Of a stretch of 64,000 bases of DNA, positions 23,744 through 35,900 are shown piece by piece; the stretch's first letter is position 1, and each line of letters starts with the position of its first letter. Location of the stretch: NCBI GenBank assembly GCA_964304625.1, contig OZ199838.1, positions 16,988,001 through 17,052,000 of the forward strand, in the 5' to 3' direction. The notes under the pieces were generated by a model. It was given only the letters and a program-made list of their open reading frames with translations. It did no database searches and was not told the DNA's origin. This DNA comes from Kudoa neothunni. Its lineage: Eukaryota > Cnidaria. Made by a program: the position numbers and the translations under genes.

Positions 23744-25666
23744 CAGTCAAACCTCGATATTGCGAGGTAAATCGTGGATTCAATTTTACTACGCAATACA
23801 AAATTAGTACGCAATGCCGATGCTCGCGCGTTGAAGGAAAATTGTATTTTTATGATTTAACCTATTTTTTAAGCATAGAATCCAGAAATGAAAATATAAG
23901 TTAATTGTTGAATGAGGTTTCTTTTTATTTTGTGTGAAAAAAGTTCGTTATGGTAGTTTGGAGTTCTCTTTTTTTTAGTATTGAGATCAGTCGGTCCATT
24001 ACAGGGTGTAGGTCGAATAAACCTTCAGGTTCTTCCGCGATAAAAGTTTCCCTTAAAGTTCGTATTTCTTCCCTAATTTTTTTTGTAGGAACCTTTTTTA
24101 TAGCTTTGTCTATTTCATCCTTTTCATTATCAGATATATCATTTATGTCGCTATTAATGACGGGATAGGAGTTTGCTTCATCGTGAACTTTTTCGTTAAT
24201 TTCAGAGGATGATACGTCATCAAATGAGTCTAGTTAATTTTAGAAATTAATTTTTGATAGGATACCTTCATGAGTGTTATCATATTCTTGAATTTCTTGA
24301 ATAGTTGTTGATGCTATTAAACATATATTTATAATTTTAATCAAAAACACCGGACTTTTTAAAGCAATTAATAATTGTTTCCTTCGAAACATTATTCCAA
24401 GCATTTTTTAACGTTTTTAATCGAATAAAGTATAGTTTTTTAATATTTATTCATTATCATCCAATACACTAACCGAATGGAAAATTTTTTTATAGTTGCT
24501 TTTTAATGAGTTAATTATTCCTAAATCGCAAGGCTGTAATATTGATGTAGTATTCTTCGGCAAAAATAAAAATTTAATATTTTCTAGACCGTCCATGTCT
24601 TTAGGGTGGGAGGGGCATTGGTCTAATAAGATTAAAACTTTTCTATTCTCTTTTTCAAACATATTGTTAAATTTTTTCATGATTTGAAAAAAGATAAAGG
24701 CGTTCATCCATGAGTTTTTCTGTGAAAAATATTCAATTGGTAGATGGGATATATTTTTAAAACAACGAGGCTTCTGATATTTACCAATTACAAATAATGG
24801 TAATTTTGAATCATCTAAGCTAAGGCCGCGGATACTAAAACCGTAACACGCTTCTTGGACACTTTAGATCCTCGGGCATCTTGTTCTGCTTTTAATACAT
24901 AAGTTCGCTTATTAATTTATTGGTAAAAAAGCGCAGTCTCATCAACATTAATAATATTTGTTGGATCGTAACTTTGCAGAATATCTTTATTCTCAAATTT
25001 CCAAACATATATTGAAGAAGAATCAGCACTAGATGCTTCCCCGTGAAGTCTTACGGAATAAAGTCCAAATCTATTTTTAAAGCAAGCCAGCCATCCTCTA
25101 CTTGCATTAAAATTGTCGATATTCTTTTCTTTGGCGATTGACAATGCTTTTGCTATTATAATTTCGCCAGAAATTTGTTTTTTATTATTTCGGGCATTTA
25201 CAATCCACTTATAAACTTGGGTATCGACATCTTCATGTTTACCGTTAGAAAATCGCTTTCTCTTGTTAGGAATATTGGAATCAGTAATTTTTTGTTCCAT
25301 TGAGAGAATTCTACTGAGAGTTGAATATTCTTAACAAAAATTATCGTTATTATTAATATAAAGTAAAAACATTTGAATACTTAGTCCGAATTTCATTACG
25401 GTCATTTTTTTGCACTTTTAACTGATTTAATTGAATTATAGTAATCAATAATTTCATTGGTCTCATCAATATCTCGCTGCACTCTCGACATTGTCAATTT
25501 TACTGCGCAATATCGAATAATATACGCTTTCTTTTATTTAAAAAGTTTTTTCTTCACGATAATTTTATAATATTAGCATTAATATATCTAATATATTTTC
25601 CATTTTAACTAAAATAGAACAAATACAAGAGATATTGGGCTACTACGCAATACCGAGGCACGACTG
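23744..25666 (-). mobile_element. Tigger DNA transposon with TIRs (copy 3)
   Basis: The 1923-bp element lies between TA dinucleotides. Its inverted ends are CAGTCAAACCTCGATATTGC and, from the other side, CAGTCGTGCCTCGGTATTGC. On the minus strand the transposase starts MEQKITDSNIPNKRKRF at 25300, with a CENP-B HTH and then INVDETALFYQ (first Asp). LILLDQCPSHP (second Asp) and TTSILQPCDLGIINSLK (third Asp) come next, and an acidic C-terminus ends TTITNFFHTK near 23900. In-frame stops after ALFYQ (about 24914) and after the third-Asp block (24447), plus at least one frame change, disable it. It is the best preserved of the four pogo/Tigger pieces. Confidence 0.85.
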
Positions 25667-25777
25667 TAATTAGTTATCGAAATGGCATGACGAAATTTCG
25701 CCAATGTCGCTACGCACGCACATGCAGAAACATGTGGACGATTCAAGCATGCTAGTATGATTTGAACGCATGCGCCG

Positions 25778-27172
25778 TTGCAAAAACTCAACATTTCTGG
25801 TGAATCTAATTTTAACAAACCAAATTATTTGCAATTTAAAACCATAAGGAAGGAAGTAAAAATCATGTTCAATAGATTTAGTTATGTGATGGATTGTTCA
25901 AATGGTAACAATCAATATTGGAGATGTCAATACAGAATATTTAAAGGAAGGCTTAGAACTTCACAATTGGATGATATCTTGCAAATTGAAGAAAAATGAC
26001 CCATAATCGTTCTTTATCCGTTAATGAAATAAGAAAAATTACTCTTCATCAAAAAATCAAGGATTCGGCTGAAAGTACAAAATATCCACTAATAAAGTTT
26101 ATTCTATAACCACAAAGTTTATCAATCTTCATGATCTCCCGATAATTTCAAAGAATTCAATGTATAAAAATATTCAAAATTCTAGAAAATTGAACTCCAT
26201 TGATGTCAACTACGAATCCAACTTATATGACTTAAATATCAAATTATTCGGAAATATAAATTTGGCGCTATGCAACTCCGATTCCAAGGATGCTGAATGT
26301 GTCATTATTTTTTCTACTCTCCAAAACCTTGTACATTTGAATAATTCAGAAGTTAGGATATTTCAAGGGACGTTCAAGGCGGTGCCAAGAGAGTTCTCAC
26401 AATTATACATGATTCATGGGAGGATATTGGGCAAGGATTTTCCACTCATATATGTATTAATGGCAAATCGAATCGAAACGATGTATGCCAAAATTTTGTG
26501 CATTCTCAAAGATAAGAAAATGAAGTTTACCAAATTTTTGATTATCGACTTTAAAAACTAAGTATTCAATGCTTTTAAAAGGACATCAAATAATAAGTCC
26601 ATAAAATTCTGCCTTTTTCATTTTGAACAATGCGTCCGGAGACGAATACAACAAGATGGATTATCTAATTTATATGAAAATAACGTTGATTTCAAGTTTT
26701 ATATCAAATGTTTCTTGTTCCAATAGATTTTGTTCGCTATGAGCTTACCAAATTGAAAAATAAAAGAAATAAGTTTGTTGATGTGGATTTAGCATCGTTT
26801 ATAACTTATTTCGAAAACAACTTTATAAATTATTCAAGATTTTTAGTAGAAAATTGGAATGCTTTCGACTGTGTTATTGAGGGAATAAACCTAATATCGA
26901 ATTAGGCAGAACCATTCAACTGTCATTTTCATAATCGATTCTATCAGAACCATGCTGGCTTACAAACATTTATGGAGGTATTAAAAGAAACACAGAGTAA
27001 TACCGAACACGATATTCAATCTTGCATATGCAATCCAAATTCTATTTTATATGAAACACATAATGTACTAAAAATGGATAAAATTAAAGATTTCCTCCTT
27101 AAATATGAGAAATATTACGAAACGTATAATTTGGAAGCTATTTCCTTGATGTGTATTTGGAAATTAAGCTAA
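25778..27172 (+). mobile_element. MULE DNA transposon with degenerate FLYWCH finger (copy B)
   Basis: The finger frame 25778-25999 reads QYWRCQYRIFKGRLRTS, where copy A has YWRCQKRGCKGRLRT, so a zinc ligand is lost. Transposase pieces follow: 26160-26561 (LVHLNNSEVRIFQGTF, SQLYMIHGRILGKDFP, IIDFKN), 26708-26905 (FENNFINYSRFLVENWNAF) and 26972-27172. The first catalytic Asp of copy A (CDGTF) is Gln here (FQGTF). Stops and frame changes elsewhere confirm a dead copy, older than copy A. Confidence 0.75.
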
Positions 27173-27462
27173 AATTATATTTTGTAATTAAATTAACTCT
27201 CGTCTATAAATATTTTTGTAGTTTGCCTTATATATTCGTGAATTTATAATTTAACGCAGTTTGTGCGTGCGCAGACGTCGAAAAGTCCCCGGCTGATTTT
27301 TAACAATTACCTAACCAAAATTTTTTATAATTCAAATGTCATAATAGCATATTAGGCCATTGAAACACATTTCTATACAGAACACACTAATATTACTATT
27401 AAAATGAATATTTCTAAATTACTACGTAACTTGGTTCTGTATGGAATATTATCGCACTACTA

Positions 27463-30400
27463 TCATGCTTTGATGTAAATATTTTCACATTTTTCGTAAA
27501 TTTCATTCTTTTTGACGCTTCTGTAGCGTATTACCGCACCAGCGATTGCCATAGCCACTAAGGCTACTGCAGCACCTGCCACAATCATCTTGAAATGATC
27601 TTTTGCTAATACATTATTAGACTCTCCTAATGCTGCAGAACTTTGATATAAGCCCACATGATCGCTTTCGTGATTATCATGTTCTACAGAATTTTGAGAT
27701 ACATCTACCATATTTATGGTAGTCCCAACTGATTCAGTAGATGATTGGTTGCTGTTTAAATTTTTAACATAATCTTCGTCTTTTATCATTGCTGTATCAA
27801 GTTTATTCCTAAATTCTTCTGCTTCTCTTGGAATAGTGGCTTCGATTTGATCGTTATTTATTGTAATTTTAATAGGATCTTTATTTCGATCAAGGAAACT
27901 CTCTATTGTTGAGATAAGTACAGTGTATTTTATGTCCAATTCATCTAAATTGTTTTCATTAGTTTCCGAACCAATTTTCGTTAATAATGATTGAATTTGA
28001 TCTAATAAGTCGGCAGCTTTAGATTTTTTTTCGGAATATTCATTGTCAATGCTATTTTGTTGGTTAATATAATGCGTATTGGCTTCGGAAATGGTTTCTG
28101 ATACGTTTTTCAAATTCTCCTCAAATTTTTCTATCAAACTTTGTTGTGTAACTTCCATTTCATTAAATTTCAATGTCAACTCCTCAGGAATATCATGATG
28201 TAAACCGCTGGATTTAGTTAACATTGCGTTATGTGCTGCTTTGTATTCTTCAAACTTATTTAAAGTTGTAGACTTTTCATTTTCTAATAATTTAGTCTGT
28301 GATTCACCATTAGTTGAAATTTCGGCTTGTTTATCCTTTATCAAATCCTTATTTTTTTCGTATTGAGACTGAATTGCTGCCAAGAAGCTATTAAGCTTTC
28401 CTTTTTTTTCAGCGAGTTTTTTGGTAGCTTCATTAATTGTAGAGGCTGTTTCTTCGAATGAATTCAATTTCTTAAAGAATGAATTAAGTTTAGTTTTTTC
28501 ATTTAAAACATTCCTGGAGTACTCTTCAATAAATTGTGCTTCAACAGCAATCTCACTATTCACGTTGCTTTTCATAGTAGACAATTGTGTCAATTCCTGT
28601 TTCATGTTGTCGGTTGTAGCTTTGAATAAATCAAACTTTTTTTTCAAATCAACTTTCATTTTTTCAATTATTTCCACATCATTATTTGAAAATGCAGATT
28701 TATCATTATTAAATGTGTTATATTTTTGAAGAAGGCTCATTATGTCACTCTTGGCGGTTTCCAAAGTTGCAGTGTTCTTCTCATAGTTTGTAGAAATTGA
28801 AGACAATTCATTTTCATGATTCTTTATTTTATTATCTACTTCAGTAACAGATTCACCACACGCGATATTTAGATCTTTCAAACTCGAAAAATTATTTTCC
28901 ACCGAGAATTCTCCTTCCAGGTGTCGCACAATTATTGAACTCTGGTTAATTGATTCAATCTTTGCTACCTTGTCGTTAGCTTCTTTGATGGTTTTTGTAT
29001 AATATTCATTCTCTTTTTTATAACCATTGCTTTTGGTATTGAGTGTTTCTTTGTAGTTTTCAAATAAATCGGTGAGTTCATCTTTGATTCTTGTGAAAGA
29101 AGTTTTATCCATGATTTCGACTGTTTTTAGTCCATACTCAAGAGATTCCACCATATTAGCATGCACATTTTCCATATTTTTGACTTCTATTTCGTAACCG
29201 GATTTCAAGGATTTCAATTTGTTAATTTCGTCAACTATACCAGGGATCATGAGTTTAATACTTTCGTAGGATTTTTCATAGTTTTTGATATCATTTGATA
29301 GTTTTTCAACTTCATTATTGAGATTTAAATTTAAATTTGATTTTTCTTTAGAGATCAATAATTCAAATTCACCAGGCGTAATATTTTTACTAGTTGATAA
29401 TTTCTTTTTTGCTTCTTCTATATTTTTATAATCTTGGGTTAATTTTTGAGTATGCTCAATGATACTATTCATAAGTACTTTATTTTCGTTGATTTTGGAT
29501 TGAGCATAATCAATTTGGGATTTTAAATTATTCTTATTTATCGTGGTTTGGCTCAATTTTTCTTTGGTAACGTCAACCAAGTTAGAAAACCAGCCTGACA
29601 TTTCATTAGCTTTAGTTATGAGAAATGAGGATTTATTTTTGGGGAGTGACAATTTGAAACGATCATTATTATCTTTCACTTTTTGTATGGTTTCCGATGC
29701 TGTGGTCAAACTATCTTCTATTGTTGTTAATTGTGTATTATCAATTTGGGATTCATATGAACCTAAATTTTTTAACAGTTCCTCCTTTCTACTACCAATA
29801 TCATTCAATTTGGTGGCGGGATTTGTAAAGGATAGCATATCATCTAATTTTTTCTGATTAAGGTTTTTTCGATATAGTGGAATTTCTTCTTTTGTTATGG
29901 TTTCGATTTCAGATTTCAACGTTTGGTAGGTTTTTAAAGTATTTGTATTCTCAGTTTTCAATTGGTCGGAAGTTCTTTGCAACTTTTCAACATTATTATT
30001 AACTTGAGTATACAAGTTTTCAACTTTTTTAAACTCAAGATTTAAACTTGTGTTAAATGATTGTCTTGTCTCCTTCAAAAATTTTTGAATTTTATTGTTT
30101 AATCTTTTACCGCTAAACGTTCGATCTCTTAATTCGGATACTGACGGGAGTTTGTTGATTTGTGATATATAATCATCAATTTTCTTTTTTATAGGTTGTA
30201 TGCGGTTAATGGCAACAGACGTCGCTTTAGTTAATTCGTCTAAATTTTTTAGTGTTAACGTAATTTCAGTTATAAATCCTTTAGTTTTGGAATCCAGATT
30301 TTTGTACGAGTTAAGCGCTGCTTGTAGTTCACCAATTTTTTTTTTCATTTTATTCAACAAATCTTCCGAGATATAAGTCGTTGATGATAAATCACTTTGT

Positions 30401-31275
30401 GTTTTTGTTAGCAAACTTTCAATTTCATCTTCTTTGTCAATAGGCACGCTCCCAATCTTCAAATTATTTAGAATTGAAGTGAAATTTTTATAATTATTCA
30501 AATAATTTTCAAACAATTCTTGATTGTACTGTGTGATAAAAGATTGCATCTCAGATTTGATGTTTTCAAAGTATGGAACCATTGCCTCTGTCATTTTAGT
30601 ATAGAAAGGGTCCATTATTTCATTTCTTTCTTTTATTACCTGAGTTAACTTAATTGTGGGATCAACAAGGCAGTATTTTTTGTTATATCTATAATTGTCT
30701 AAACTTTGTCGGTAATTTTTCATTGTTTGTATGGAATTTGGCATGTCTTTAATTGAAGTTAGCATATCGAATCCTAATTTATAAGAATAACAATCATTAT
30801 AATCAGTAGCATTCACATCTTGATAAAATTTGAGCTGTGCATTTAAAAATTGTACAGCTTTATCATGCTCCTCTTGATATTTATTTGTGGAGTGGCATGC
30901 ATTCTTGAATTGTTTGAAATCTCCGGCGGCCGTATGTAAACGTGACAAATTATCTCTACATAATCTCTCCATTGGCTTTTCGGTAACATATTGTTTAAAT
31001 GGTTCTACTTCATAGATTTCATACGCTTGAACAAGCAAGAACAGTTCTTTTCGCAACAAATTATCTATTTTCTCGTCAGTATAACGAAGCATGTGAGATT
31101 TGTATTTTTCCCTTGCGTTTTGAAGGGTTTTCACCATTATTTGAGATCTTTTAGTTTCTTCGTTCAACATATTGTATTTTTGTATATAGTCTTGCCTTAA
31201 TTTATCATAGATTTCACACGTGGACACATTTTCATAGTTTATTGTAGGAGTAGTGGAATAAGATGACAATGTCAT
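27463..31275 (-). CDS. Long coiled-coil type I-like membrane protein, complete, single exon
   Basis: The 1270-codon frame from ATG 31275 ends with TGA at 27463-27465. About 230 N-terminal residues contain spaced cysteines (STCEIY, ERLCRD, KNACHS, YNDCYS, KKYCLV). They are followed by about 900 residues of charged heptad-like helix. A Ser/Asn/Thr-rich spacer comes next, then one membrane helix (MIVAGAAVALVAMAIAGAVI) with small-residue spacing and a 22-residue basic/polar tail ending EIYEKCENIYIKA. The partial gene at 2-2653 shares the stalk, helix and tail. The same frame is open 5' of the ATG (ISCIDSVLLM), which could belong to a signal peptide on an upstream exon I could not place. The layout resembles stalked surface adhesins (for example the apicomplexan reticulocyte-binding-like group), but I see no sequence match. 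Function unknown. Confidence 0.85.
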   Translation of the reverse strand: MTLSSYSTTPTINYENVSTCEIYDKLRQDYIQKYNMLNEETKRSQIMVKTLQNAREKYKSHMLRYTDEKIDNLLRKELFLLVQAYEIYEVEPFKQYVTEKPMERLCRDNLSRLHTAAGDFKQFKNACHSTNKYQEEHDKAVQFLNAQLKFYQDVNATDYNDCYSYKLGFDMLTSIKDMPNSIQTMKNYRQSLDNYRYNKKYCLVDPTIKLTQVIKERNEIMDPFYTKMTEAMVPYFENIKSEMQSFITQYNQELFENYLNNYKNFTSILNNLKIGSVPIDKEDEIESLLTKTQSDLSSTTYISEDLLNKMKKKIGELQAALNSYKNLDSKTKGFITEITLTLKNLDELTKATSVAINRIQPIKKKIDDYISQINKLPSVSELRDRTFSGKRLNNKIQKFLKETRQSFNTSLNLEFKKVENLYTQVNNNVEKLQRTSDQLKTENTNTLKTYQTLKSEIETITKEEIPLYRKNLNQKKLDDMLSFTNPATKLNDIGSRKEELLKNLGSYESQIDNTQLTTIEDSLTTASETIQKVKDNNDRFKLSLPKNKSSFLITKANEMSGWFSNLVDVTKEKLSQTTINKNNLKSQIDYAQSKINENKVLMNSIIEHTQKLTQDYKNIEEAKKKLSTSKNITPGEFELLISKEKSNLNLNLNNEVEKLSNDIKNYEKSYESIKLMIPGIVDEINKLKSLKSGYEIEVKNMENVHANMVESLEYGLKTVEIMDKTSFTRIKDELTDLFENYKETLNTKSNGYKKENEYYTKTIKEANDKVAKIESINQSSIIVRHLEGEFSVENNFSSLKDLNIACGESVTEVDNKIKNHENELSSISTNYEKNTATLETAKSDIMSLLQKYNTFNNDKSAFSNNDVEIIEKMKVDLKKKFDLFKATTDNMKQELTQLSTMKSNVNSEIAVEAQFIEEYSRNVLNEKTKLNSFFKKLNSFEETASTINEATKKLAEKKGKLNSFLAAIQSQYEKNKDLIKDKQAEISTNGESQTKLLENEKSTTLNKFEEYKAAHNAMLTKSSGLHHDIPEELTLKFNEMEVTQQSLIEKFEENLKNVSETISEANTHYINQQNSIDNEYSEKKSKAADLLDQIQSLLTKIGSETNENNLDELDIKYTVLISTIESFLDRNKDPIKITINNDQIEATIPREAEEFRNKLDTAMIKDEDYVKNLNSNQSSTESVGTTINMVDVSQNSVEHDNHESDHVGLYQSSAALGESNNVLAKDHFKMIVAGAAVALVAMAIAGAVIRYRSVKKNEIYEKCENIYIKA

Positions 31276-31284
31276 CAACAACAC

Positions 31285-32078
31285 GGAGTCTATGCAACTA
31301 ATTAGTCAATCTAAATAATAATAGTTTTTACATATTAGTTGATTGAACATAGTCGAAAATTTTGTTATGGCTTCTGACTTTCCTTATCAGCAGTTTGTTA
31401 GATTAGTTTATTAGGTTATTACACAATCGTAAATATATACAAGAAATGTTTTAATCAGCTTATACAAATTCTATCTATTATAGGAGTCTGTATAGATAAT
31501 TAATAATAGAAAGAATGAATGCTATTCAATTTTAATAAAATGTATTGTAGTGCAATTTGTAAGTGTATTACATTTAGGATATTTAATTGTTAGTTATTTA
31601 TTTTTGTGGAATTATAATTTTCTTTAAATTTAATAGTTGTTAAAATTTTATGATTTAATAAGTAATTAATAATAGCATAACTTTTGTATCCTATATATGA
31701 AAGTCACGATCATAATTGATACCCGAAGGTTCTTAGGTTATTAAATTCCACGTGATTAAATATAATCAAATAATCATAGATAATGCATTGTCTTTCTATT
31801 CATATTAAATTAAACTAAATGATCAAATAAAAACAAAATGAATAAATTCATCTCTATTTGATGGATGGAATTATATAAAGATGGAGACATTCAATGAGAA
31901 GCATTTTGACATTATCAATTAATTCATCACAAATACTTATTAAGAATTTTCATTATATGAGATATGAATGGACAAAAATGAATAAATGTATAAGTGTAAT
32001 AGATAATTAGTGAATTTTTTTAATTTTTCCAAAAATTAAAATTGCAGAACCTTCATTGATACCAGTAACCCTTTAACG
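31285..32078. other. 5' flank of the coiled-coil gene
   Basis: About 800 bp of AT-rich sequence lie between the coiled-coil start and a hAT-like end. It should hold the promoter and perhaps a signal-peptide exon, but no motif could be called with confidence. Confidence 0.4.
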
Positions 32079-32300
32079 CAGGGGTTCTCAACCGGGGATA
32101 AATTTTCCCCTTGGAAGTAAAATATAAAAGACAGGGGGTAAACTAAGTAACGTCAAAATTAGATGTATAAATTTTTGCATAATCGGTTTGGGATGCATGA
32201 TATAATTCCTTAGGAATTATATTATGTGGGGATATTAAAATCAATAACAATCTGGGGGGAATTCTTTTAATGTTTTTAGGAATAAGTTTTTAACAGCTAA
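32079..32300 (+). mobile_element. hAT-like terminus with internal palindrome
   Basis: It begins CAGGGGTTCTCAACCGGGG, a classic hAT left end. At about 32199-32217 it has a near-palindrome around AATTCCTTAGGAATT. No right end or 8-bp duplication was found, so the extent is a guess. Confidence 0.4.
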
Positions 32301-32307
32301 TTATAAA

Positions 32308-32400
32308 ACTATAGCGACAAAGCCCCGCTTCGCGCGAACTTCCTTGCCCGGCCAAGTAGACTAAAGCCTTGAGTAGGTCATGGTCATGTCAGTTTAAGGT
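32308..32400 (-). mobile_element. Helitron-type 3' terminus (minus strand)
   Basis: Read on the minus strand, GGCCGGGCAAGG is followed by GCGAAGCGGGG and ends CGCTATAG. The 3' end at 45160-45206 has the same order (GGCCGGGCAAGG, GCGAAGCGGGG, GCGCTAG). It may be the real 3' end of the Helitron whose helicase ends near 33780, or a separate truncated copy. Confidence 0.5.
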
Positions 32401-32940
32401 AAATTAAGAATATTTAGATAAATAATACAAGGATGAGTCGTAATATTCGGCTATGCTCGAGGTTTTGAGAATATCTAATTCAGAAAAAAAATTGAAAAAA
32501 AAATGATTTAAATTATATTTTTTAAAATAATAAATGTTTCATTATGTTAATAGCACAAATATTTGTCGAAAATTTACTACGCGAAATAAACTGCCATAAA
32601 CGAAACTTAACAAAATTTTACTTAATAATGTAATTAGTTTTTATATTTAAGAAGAAAAAGAAAAAAACCTAATAAAAACAAATGAAAATCATTTCGTTTA
32701 AATCTCATCATCATTATTTGCTGCATCCGTGGTTTTAAGAAACCATGAAAAGCAACTAGAAATCGACGTATACGTGCAGAATTACAACGGAATACAACTA
32801 TACAGTCAACGCATAAAGGGATATAGAATCCGAAATTGAATTCTCACTTGAATTTTTTTAGGGGCCTGTTAGTTGAATCATACTTATAACAATGTGGTAG
32901 ATTAAATTTTTAACATTAAACCTTATAAACTCTTACCAGC

Positions 32941-32990
32941 GAAATTTCGTCAAACACTAAATTTTGAAATTTCGTCAAACACTAAATTTT
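32941..32990. repeat. Two tandem copies of a 25-bp unit
   Basis: The 25-bp unit starting GAAATTTCGTCAAACACTAA occurs twice in perfect tandem. The flanks show nothing else. Confidence 0.9.
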
Positions 32991-35900
32991 GAAAAATGCA
33001 GACAAACAAAATTCAAAATACTTCCACAAGCATATTCAAAGATATGACAACATAATACAAAGCCACTTTTAGATCTAACGCGTTTATTTAATCAGGATTT
33101 GTTGTTACTTTAAGATTTGGGGTCAAATTGGCCCTGGAATTGGATTGTAGTAGTTTTAAGACGATGGCGAACCGACATTTTACAAAATATATTTCTTGGA
33201 AGATTTGCATATGTAAACATAGAATTGATCAGCAACACGTTCCCAGAATAGATACAGATACGTATTTTTCTAACAACCAATATATGTTTAACAAGCAAAA
33301 TAGCCAAACCTACCATTTTTAGATTGTTTGGAAATCCACCCAATTTCTCATCCTATTTCAATGAAAGATACTAATGGCATTCTTAAGTAAATAGAGGTTG
33401 ATATAACACTTCAAGTCACTATTAATGGTCCCCATAAAGTTAGATCAGCAGCGTGAAGTATTAGACATTTTTTTGTAAAATTAACGCAACACACTTCAAA
33501 CAATAATCGAAGCACAATAATCGCATAACCTACTGCAACACCCAAAATTAAATGTCGGGGATGATGAATGTTATCAGTTTTGCACTCCAAAAATTGGCAA
33601 ACAAAAGTGTGTCGTGTAAAGTTTCTACTTATATCGCTTAATGATGATACAATAATGTTCCACATAACATGGTAGATATATTCCGAAAAATAAAATCAAA
33701 GAAACATTGTTTCATATAAATAAATTTGAATGAAATTTATATAAACACTGAATTTAAATAGGCGAGTAAGATCCATAAAGATAAGAAAATGATAGCATAG
33801 CCAGTTACCGTAATATCTCCCTATAAACTATATTTTTGGTCCGACCATTCATTTGGAGAAAAACTGTATAAATTGTGTTTGGAACCTACCCTGGAGTTGG
33901 CGACATACAACTGCTCATGAGAAAAACGCGGTTCCTCCAAATTTAAATTGGCAACTTTGAAGGTTTCCCCCTGGGTCTTATTTACGAACATTGCAAAGCA
34001 TGGTTTGATGGGAAATAGCAGTCTTCTAAAATTAAAGGTGGCGTCTGAAGGGGCAATCGGAATATTTACATTCTCTTAGGCACAACCAGTTACGATAGTG
34101 GCCAAAATAAGATAAGACATTAGCGACTTTACCATTAAACGAGTGCCGTAACACAACCTTGGTGAATCTAAACTTCTTATCAATATAATTGGAATGGCTA
34201 ACTTTAGAAGAATCTTGTGCGAAGGAACCCCCGAAAGCTCTAGAGTCTAGACTGTTGAGGAATTCAACAGGGAAATTGACACACTGATATTTGTTCACAA
34301 CAGTGACATATGGTTTATACACTGAAGAGTCGCCTGGAATAAGACGAATCAATCTATCATCGATTTTGTTTACGGAATGGTTTGTGGGGGTTTAGATAGT
34401 TCGTTCTGAGAGCCAATTTGAGTATGAAAAGTTTGTTTGTATTTCTAGTAAAATACGGTCTATCAATTCATCCATGAACAAAACCAGGTTTGGCACGGAG
34501 CATAGAGGATACATCCATCGGACTCAATGGTAAGTTGATCATCACCAATCCGTAGTATTTCTGAAATAGATTGACTGGCTCCTTATTCGTTGATGATTTG
34601 CACTCAAATATTGGCGGTGAGATGGATGGTTTAACGTTTGCCCATGTGGAAGAGAACTTTATGGAACATTTTACTTGGTCATATCTTGTACCTCTCGTTA
34701 TTAAGGGTAGAGTTTAACTAAAATCGCCGGACAAAATCATTGTGATTCCGCCAAATGGAATGTTTTTGTATGCTAAATCCCTTATTCTTCTATTTAAAGC
34801 TACGAAAAACACTCTGTTTGCCAACGTACATTCATCCCATATGATGATCGTGCATCTGGTCAACAATTGGGACAAACCTGCTTCCTTTCTGATTGCACAT
34901 ACTTCGGCACCATCACCCTTAATCGCGATTAGCAACATAAATATACTGTGGGCCGTGCCATTCCCTGGTAATAAAGTGGCTGCAATACCCGGAGAAGCAA
35001 CAGCGAGAAAATTTTAGAATCTATTCTTAATTAGGCAAATAAAAGTTTTGTCATTAATTTCTGAACTATATTACCTGGTGCACCAAAAAAAAAACGTTAC
35101 AAACACCTATATCGTAATAAATGCTCCCCAACACTGTTTTGAATGCAAATTGTCGGTCAGTTGTCAGTTTCGTCATGTTTATTTCAACCAACTCGGATAA
35201 TTGTTCAGTGTTGTAGGAAACTCTCTCTGGATTTTGTTTGGAAGAGGGACGCAAAATGTTTTGTCCAAATGAGGAAATCCGTATGAATTTAACATTACTC
35301 CATCCATTTGAATCAAGTGTTGTCTGTGTCAATTAGGGTCATGTTAAAAATGTCAGAATTAAAAATCACCTTTGGCATTAAACTGGTTTGTTACAGTTGA
35401 TACCGCTAACCTTCCGACATAGGTTTCCTAAAAAGTAACCACAGTTTATGAAGCTGGCGCATTTCGCAATTTCTGATCAACTGTGCGAATAATTTTCGTA
35501 ATTGACGTGGACTGTTTGCATGAGCAGCTTCCCTTAATATACATTCTCAGTGGTTGTCTCCCTTCAACAAATCACTTTCATTGCACGCTTCAAGGAATAT
35601 TGGATATACCTGGCCGTGAACCTTTTTATGATTTTCAAAAGTTTTAGGCCCATTTACACAATGGAGCAACATCCTCAAATAAAAACATTCTTGATATGAA
35701 AGATGTACACTGTAAACTCTTCCTATTGTAGAGTCGAATCGTATGCCTGGATGGCCTTCAACTGGACATCCTCTTTTCCCAATGCCAAACTATTGTCCGA
35801 CCATATGTAATAAGATGAGACAGAGCGAATTCGTCATTCTGGCATAGGCTGAAAAAGCGGTTAATCTCGTGTCCCTTTGGATTTTGTAACCGATTCAACA

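Noticed and set aside
28421-29857. Plus-strand open frames opposite the long coiled-coil gene
   Set aside because: They are antisense to a 1270-codon gene; Lys/Glu-rich codons give Phe/Ser/Leu-rich shadows on the other strand. No family resemblance.
27463-31275. Assignment to apicomplexan reticulocyte-binding-like proteins and an apicomplexan genome
   Set aside because: Only the overall layout agrees. The surrounding BEL/Pao, Merlin, hAT and Helitron elements are animal-type and no diagnostic sequence motif was found.
33110-33343. Possible piggyBac end around GGGGTCAAATTGGCCC
   Set aside because: It resembles the subterminal palindrome of copy B, but no TTAA terminus or partner end was found.
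33411-33665. 84-codon minus-strand frame downstream of the Helitron helicase
   Set aside because: It is open but matches nothing I know and lies in likely Helitron 3' sequence; not supported as a gene.
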